NCBI GenBank assembly: GCA_002422545.1
Contig: DIWF01000028.1
Span: 229,075-293,074 of the forward strand
Direction: 5' to 3'
Length of the DNA stretch: 64,000 nt
Origin: Firmicutes bacterium UBA6113
GTDB lineage: Bacteria > Bacillota > Clostridia > Tissierellales > Sedimentibacteraceae
In this document: piece by piece, positions 59,443 through 64,000 of the stretch
Position numbering within the stretch: position 1 is the first letter of the stretch
Layout: the number at the start of each line of letters is the position of its first letter
Made by a program: the position numbers and the translations under genes
Notes under the pieces: generated by a model
The model's database searches: none
Told to the model about the DNA's origin: nothing
What the model saw: the letters and a program-made list of their open reading frames with translations, nothing else

Positions 59443-60747
59443 TCAATTGTAATTTACCTTGCTTTTTCCTTTTCCTCTCACTAGAATCCTGTCTTTAACT
59501 CTCTGCACATTTTTAAGCACTGTCTCCGTGTCCTTCATTAACTTTCCGTCATACTTTAAAAATTCCCCTTGAACCATGGTGTGCACAATGTTATCAGGAT
59601 TTGAGCTGTAAATTATAGAAGTTAGCGGGTCATACACAGGAAATGTGTTGACTTTGTTTAAATTCCAGAATATAAGGTCTGCTTCACAGCCTTCCTTGAT
59701 TTTACCTGTGTTGAATTTTAGTGCATTGTGGCCGTTCATTAAACTTTTCCATATTTCAGCAGTCGTGAAATCTTCAGCATCATTTGTGGTATTTTTTCCG
59801 GTCAAGGCAAAAATCCTTGCCTGTTCCAGCGGATCTAAGGTATTTGAGCTTGCTGCTCCATCAGTGCCAAATGAATAGTTCAGTTTGTCTTTTAGTTCGT
59901 AAATATTTCCGTTTCCCATGCTTAACTTAAGGTATGTCTTGGAACAAAATGCAAAATAAGCATTTTTATTTATAAATTTTAAATCATCCCTTGTTGTCCA
60001 AAGACCATGAGCAATTATAACATCCACATCAAAACCTCCGCTTTCATAAAGAACTTGAACCGGAGTTTTCCCTGTTATCTTCAAGCTGTCCTGTACCTGA
60101 TCAAGAGTTTCTGAAACGTGAAGGTGAATACCAACACCAAGTTTTTTTGCAGAACTTATAATTTCAGTCAGTTTTTCTCCCGGGCATGTGTAGGGTGCGT
60201 GAGGTCCGAGCCTTAATTGAATTCTTGAATTTGTATTTTTGTATTTTACAACAAATTCCTCCGCGCATTTAAGCTGTTCCTTGAAATCATCTGCAAGTCC
60301 GAAAATGGTTGGAGCTATGTCTGCCCTTATTCCAGAGTCCAAAACTGCCTTATATACTGATTCCTGTGCAAAGTAATGGTCTGCAAATGCAGTGACGCCG
60401 CAGTCTATCATCTCAAGCGCTGCAAGCATTGCTCCCCAGTACACATCGTCTTCTTCAAGTTTGCTTTCGTATGGAAATATTTTATCGTTAAACCATCTGT
60501 CAATTGATATGTCTTCAGCAATTCCCTTCATGATGCTCATTGGAGAATGTGTGTGAAGGTTTACAAAACCAGGCGTTATGTAAAGATTAGAACAATCCAC
60601 AATTTCATAATCTTCGTATTCATCTTGGACAGGTGAAGAAATTTTTACTATTTTCCCATCTGAAATTAATATGTCGGATTCTTCATGGACATTTCCGTTT
60701 TCGTCTATTACTTTTCCGTTTTTTAACAATATTTTTTTTGAGTTCAT
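59443..60747 (-). CDS. Amidohydrolase, SAH/MTA-deaminase-like (ATZ/TRZ family)
   Basis: 434 residues. Metallo-dependent hydrolase: LYITPGFVNLHTHSPMSIMKG (His-x-His metal site), GPHAPYTCPGEKLTEII, HLHVSETLDQVQDS with the third His, VIIAHGLWTTRDDL with the fourth, and the Asp in FGTDGAASSNTLDPLEQARI. This set matches 5-methylthioadenosine/S-adenosylhomocysteine deaminases (MtaD) and related cytosine/guanine deaminases; the substrate is uncertain. AGAGGTGG precedes the ATG. No neighbouring pathway gene helps. Confidence 0.85.
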   Translation of the reverse strand: MNSKKILLKNGKVIDENGNVHEESDILISDGKIVKISSPVQDEYEDYEIVDCSNLYITPGFVNLHTHSPMSIMKGIAEDISIDRWFNDKIFPYESKLEEDDVYWGAMLAALEMIDCGVTAFADHYFAQESVYKAVLDSGIRADIAPTIFGLADDFKEQLKCAEEFVVKYKNTNSRIQLRLGPHAPYTCPGEKLTEIISSAKKLGVGIHLHVSETLDQVQDSLKITGKTPVQVLYESGGFDVDVIIAHGLWTTRDDLKFINKNAYFAFCSKTYLKLSMGNGNIYELKDKLNYSFGTDGAASSNTLDPLEQARIFALTGKNTTNDAEDFTTAEIWKSLMNGHNALKFNTGKIKEGCEADLIFWNLNKVNTFPVYDPLTSIIYSSNPDNIVHTMVQGEFLKYDGKLMKDTETVLKNVQRVKDRILVRGKGKSKVNYN

Positions 60748-60794
60748 TTTCCACCTCTTACTGTATGAAATCTTTACTGCAACTTATACGTCAA

Positions 60795-62486
60795 TTATCT
60801 TTTACTTTCAACATAAACAACACCGGCATTTGTTATGTATGACAATGAGCTACTTCCTTTTATGTTGTTTAAAACTCTGTTCAGTGTTTTTTTAAGGCTG
60901 TCCATGGTATAATCGCTGCTTGTTCTGAATGCAACATGATCATATTTTTGTATGTTTTCAACTATATAATCATATATATCATCTTTTTCAATATATTTTC
61001 CCGAGTAATTGTAGTATTCATATTGTTGTGAAGTTCCTCTATCCATTACGCCAATGTTCTTGTCCGTAATGTAGTATGAATCTTCCTTCAGATATTGGTC
61101 TGAAATAGCCATGGGTATGTTGATGTGTGAATTTGCCAATTCTTCCTTGTCATTGTTTGTAACGTCCACATCATACCATTTGTCATTTATTCTCACCCTG
61201 TTCCAGGCATGCCCTACTCCGTCCAATTCGCCTGTAACAATTATGCAGTCGATTCCTGCTCTATCGCACAAAAGCTTGAATGCTTCAGAATAACCTTCGC
61301 AAACTGCTATTCCTTCAATTAGTGCACCATAAGCATTGAATGAATTATAATATTCCTCGTCAACTTTTCCATATTCCATAAGCTGATCTGCAGCCTCATT
61401 GTCATATTCAATACTGCTGCAAAGATAATTGTTAATTGCAATTTCTCTTTCAATATAGGACATTCCGGGTTTTAATATTTCCCCGGCAATTTCCTGTACT
61501 TTTTCTTTCACTGCATCCTGAATAACCTTCTTTTCTTCCAGTTCATAAGTATAGTTAACTGTAAGCAGTTGACTTACATCATTGTAAACAAATGAATCAA
61601 CCCCTAGAATGAGAGGATTTTGAATGTTAGCTGACAATATGAAGTCTTTTAATGATTCTACCCTTTCATTTCTTGTGTCTTGCTCATCAAACAATTTGTG
61701 GCCGCTCAAGTTTATGATGTATTTACCTTTTATCATCTGAGAGGCAATGTACTGTTCGTCAGGAGAAAAAGAAGTTACAGTAAAACCGTCAATTTCATTT
61801 ATGAGCACGGTATCATTATTGTTTTCAAATCTAACTGCAATTCTTTTGCTCCTATTTGTAACTCTGTTTACAATTGCCGCTGTTTCAGCCCGTGTTATGA
61901 AACTGTCAGGATTAAATGTTCCGTATTTATCGCTCCCAGCAACAATCCCTGAATTGTAAAGCATAAGAATTTCTTCACTGTATACTGTGTTACTCGCCAC
62001 ATCGGGAATTGAAGTTATGTTGTTTATATCATAGAGATTTTCTTCACGAATGGCGTTTAAGAAAACATATGCAACTTCAGCCCTTGAGGCTGCCTTTTCA
62101 AAATTCTTGAATTCCCCCTCAATTATCAATCCATTTCTTAATGCATAGTCAACATATGACTGGTACCATTGACCGGTGTTGGTATTTTCAATTAAATTAT
62201 CCGTACATATGCTGTGAACTCTCGCTGCAAGCGTTATAGCTTCTGCCAGTGTTATATTACCGTATGGATCAAAAATGTTTTCGTCTTTTCCTTTTAACAG
62301 TCCTGTTTCAAAAGAACTTATGACATCTTCCTTAAACCAGTCTGTATCCTTTATATCTGTAAAACTTCCTGTATACTCATTAACTTTTGCAAAGTCTTTT
62401 ACTTCAGCCAATGCGTGAACAGGCCATGCAGTTAAAATCAATGCTGAAACAAGTGTAATTTTTATTATTTTTAATATTGTTTTCAT
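60795..62486 (-). CDS. Surface protein: three SLH domains plus transglutaminase-like domain
   Basis: 563 residues. A signal peptide (1-27, VSALILTAWPVHALA) is followed by three S-layer homology domains (about 40-92, 102-150 and 158-210) with TDIKDTDWFKEDVISSF, FDPYGNITLAEAITLA and FNPDSFITRAETAAIVNRV, which anchor it to wall polymers. A linker leads to a transglutaminase-like cysteine protease fold with Cys396 (AVCEGYSEAFKLLC), His426 (GVGHAWNRV) and Asp441 (WYDVDVTN), so the catalytic triad appears intact. It probably cuts or cross-links proteins at the cell surface. AAAGGGA precedes the ATG. Confidence 0.9.
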   Translation of the reverse strand: MKTILKIIKITLVSALILTAWPVHALAEVKDFAKVNEYTGSFTDIKDTDWFKEDVISSFETGLLKGKDENIFDPYGNITLAEAITLAARVHSICTDNLIENTNTGQWYQSYVDYALRNGLIIEGEFKNFEKAASRAEVAYVFLNAIREENLYDINNITSIPDVASNTVYSEEILMLYNSGIVAGSDKYGTFNPDSFITRAETAAIVNRVTNRSKRIAVRFENNNDTVLINEIDGFTVTSFSPDEQYIASQMIKGKYIINLSGHKLFDEQDTRNERVESLKDFILSANIQNPLILGVDSFVYNDVSQLLTVNYTYELEEKKVIQDAVKEKVQEIAGEILKPGMSYIEREIAINNYLCSSIEYDNEAADQLMEYGKVDEEYYNSFNAYGALIEGIAVCEGYSEAFKLLCDRAGIDCIIVTGELDGVGHAWNRVRINDKWYDVDVTNNDKEELANSHINIPMAISDQYLKEDSYYITDKNIGVMDRGTSQQYEYYNYSGKYIEKDDIYDYIVENIQKYDHVAFRTSSDYTMDSLKKTLNRVLNNIKGSSSLSYITNAGVVYVESKR

Positions 62487-62570
62487 CGGTCCCTTTCTTC
62501 TTTACTAGTAGTATTAGAAAAAATTATACCATATTTATGTTGAAATGGAAATACGAAATCAACTTATCAA

Positions 62571-63809
62571 TTATGCAAAGTGTTCCATAATTTTTTCCCA
62601 TACATCTTGTGTTTCCTTAAACTTAATGAAATGTTTTTTCGCATTTTTATTATATTTCTCCAGTTCACCCAATATACTCATAAATTCTGATTGTTGAAAA
62701 TAATCGCAAATTTTCGGCAATGTTTCTTCTAGTTTTTTATGCATGTCCCTCATTGTTTCATCATAAATTTCTGGTTGTGTGATGTAAACAAGAAGAGGCT
62801 TATACCTCACCCAACCAATACATGCTTTATAAAAACGTTCTATAATTTTTTCATTATTTGCTTCAATAAATTTTAGCTTTGTAGGAAGCACACCAGATAA
62901 AAGGCTGTTATAGGTAGAAAACCCATCGTGAAATGTGTAGCATGGCACCCTGAGCACTTTCCTGTCACTTAAACATGTGCTTAAAAATGTGTCCTCACCC
63001 CTTGCCCCGGGAGGATTATAAAATGGAAACACTCTTTTAGGATTTTTAAGATTAATGCACAGGTTCGCACCTGAAATAAACTTAGTTTTTTTTGTTTCTT
63101 CAACCTCCATGGCCTCTTTGCTTGTCAATATTCCAGTGTCGGCATATGTTACCCCTCCGTCGTTCATAACACTTATAATTTTGTCCCAGTTTATAATATC
63201 ATTGCTTATTGCTTCGATAAAAGTTCTAAAGTCATGTTCAGACATTTTTTCATTGAAATTCAAATGAGGAATTGGAGAAATGTATCCGCAGTGATTTCCA
63301 TGAGTTATATCAGCATTTACAATATTTTCAAGATGGGTGCTCAGAACATGCTGACCTCCCCATATGGCAGAATTCTTTGTATTTGTAACAGCCAGCGGAT
63401 ATTCATCATCATCTAAAAATATAAGATAATCAATCTTGTTTTTCAAAGCATAATATAAAATAGAATTTCGCTTTGCTGCATAACCCTTTCCGAAAATTAG
63501 CGTTGCTTCCTCAGGTGTAATTACATTTTCTCTATTTAAATATTCTATTTCTTCTTTTATGGATGTACTTCCTATAAATGTGCTGCTGTCAATTTGTTCT
63601 ACAAGTTCAGGATGAATGTTTGTGTAATCTGTAACCTTGGTTTTGTTGTAGTTAAGATCATATGCAACAAACAAATTCAAGCTAATTTTGTTATTTTCAA
63701 CAAGTCCTGATTCATTCCAACTATATATATATGTTCTCAGCACTCTTTGAAAGCTCTTTCTTCCTGTAGCAAAACCAATTCCCACTTTAATATTTTTTTC
63801 TTCTTTCAT
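62571..63809 (-). CDS. Glycosyltransferase-like protein (GT-A fold)
   Basis: 412 residues from the ATG at 63809 with AAGGAGG upstream. No signal peptide or membrane helix. An early VGIGFATGRKSFQRVLRTYI segment and YLIFLDDDEYPLAV (near 128) with a DDD metal-binding motif suggest a GT-A glycosyltransferase. FISGANLCINLKNPKRVFPF and PPGARGEDTFLSTCLSDRKV (a GED-like acceptor-site pattern) resemble family 2 enzymes. The rest is unfamiliar, and the substrate cannot be inferred. It stands alone before the SLH gene. Confidence 0.6.
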   Translation of the reverse strand: MKEEKNIKVGIGFATGRKSFQRVLRTYIYSWNESGLVENNKISLNLFVAYDLNYNKTKVTDYTNIHPELVEQIDSSTFIGSTSIKEEIEYLNRENVITPEEATLIFGKGYAAKRNSILYYALKNKIDYLIFLDDDEYPLAVTNTKNSAIWGGQHVLSTHLENIVNADITHGNHCGYISPIPHLNFNEKMSEHDFRTFIEAISNDIINWDKIISVMNDGGVTYADTGILTSKEAMEVEETKKTKFISGANLCINLKNPKRVFPFYNPPGARGEDTFLSTCLSDRKVLRVPCYTFHDGFSTYNSLLSGVLPTKLKFIEANNEKIIERFYKACIGWVRYKPLLVYITQPEIYDETMRDMHKKLEETLPKICDYFQQSEFMSILGELEKYNKNAKKHFIKFKETQDVWEKIMEHFA

Positions 63810-64000
63810 AGTTCCTCCTTGAAATTTAAAAATAAAATAATACAAATAGGACTAAATGATTTAATCCTGAAATTGAATTTTAATTTATTTTTATTGTAGA
63901 TTTTATTTTTCAACTGGTCATGTAATATAGACGAACGTAAGATAGATAATTAAGAAATGAAATTTCTGAATAATGCATATTATGATTGTACCCCAAATAC
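63810..64000. other. Gene-free right edge
   Basis: AT-rich sequence upstream of the glycosyltransferase-like gene. No convincing promoter, RNA gene or reading frame could be picked out. Confidence 0.4.

Overview
The window looks like chromosome from a low-GC, Gram-positive anaerobe of the Clostridia/Tissierellia type. The evidence is the A+T-rich codon use, strong AGGAGG-type ribosome sites, GTG starts, an AddB-type nuclease subunit, SLH-domain and lipoprotein secretion signals, AgrCA-like signalling and many amino-acid-use genes. I cannot name the species. No rRNA, tRNA, CRISPR array, phage or intact insertion sequence was recognised. About 60 protein genes fill the window, most on the minus strand.

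Layout. 1-8.95 kb: end of addB, a YhaM-like exoribonuclease, an ECF sigma factor with its anti-sigma factor behind a likely autoregulated promoter, a DUF815 ATPase, histidine ammonia-lyase and a lipoprotein. 9-12 kb: an Lrp regulator and two FMN-binding lipoproteins, one with a large internal duplication. 12.2-19.1 kb: potassium genes (a membrane-anchored degenerate RCK-like protein, a TrkH/KtrB channel subunit, a TrkA/KtrA regulator), a CoA-disulfide-reductase/rhodanese pair, and a KdpDE-like two-component system lacking the usual KdpD input domain. 19.2-28.7 kb: a flavoprotein, a papain-fold-like protein, a ribose operon (rbsR-D-A-C-B, no rbsK), a polar amino acid ABC importer and an RseC-like protein. 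28.8-29.1 kb is a cluster of short palindromic repeats also seen at 1.9 and 19.9 kb.

29.1-36.1 kb is a compact minus-strand operon: DUF3160 lipoprotein, a beta-propeller-like secreted protein, a MacA-like adaptor, a MacB-like ATPase and permease, and a metallo-beta-lactamase-fold hydrolase. This is the best candidate for an undescribed system. 36.2-39.0 kb holds a sigma-like mini-protein with a DUF1905 protein, then an AgrC/AgrA pair without AgrBD. 39.2-40.8 kb is a selenium/sulfur trafficking trio (YedE, TusA-like, DUF3343).

40.9-49.0 kb is a catabolic operon transcribed leftward: DpaL, YgeY peptidase, sodium symporter, N-acyl-D-amino-acid deacylase and RidA. It sits behind a near-perfect sigma-54 promoter, with its sigma-54 activator just upstream. 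By eye its codon use differs from its surroundings, and coding remnants flank it on both sides, so it may be acquired. 49.5-63.8 kb is mixed: an EcsC protein, two MFS exporters, a VOC protein, a SIMPL protein, an ABC exporter, a stalk-domain secreted protein, ASCH and DUF3841 proteins, an amidohydrolase, an SLH-transglutaminase protein and a glycosyltransferase-like protein.

Starts were reassigned where a ribosome site pointed to an internal ATG or GTG. Functional calls rest on motif recognition from memory, with no database search.
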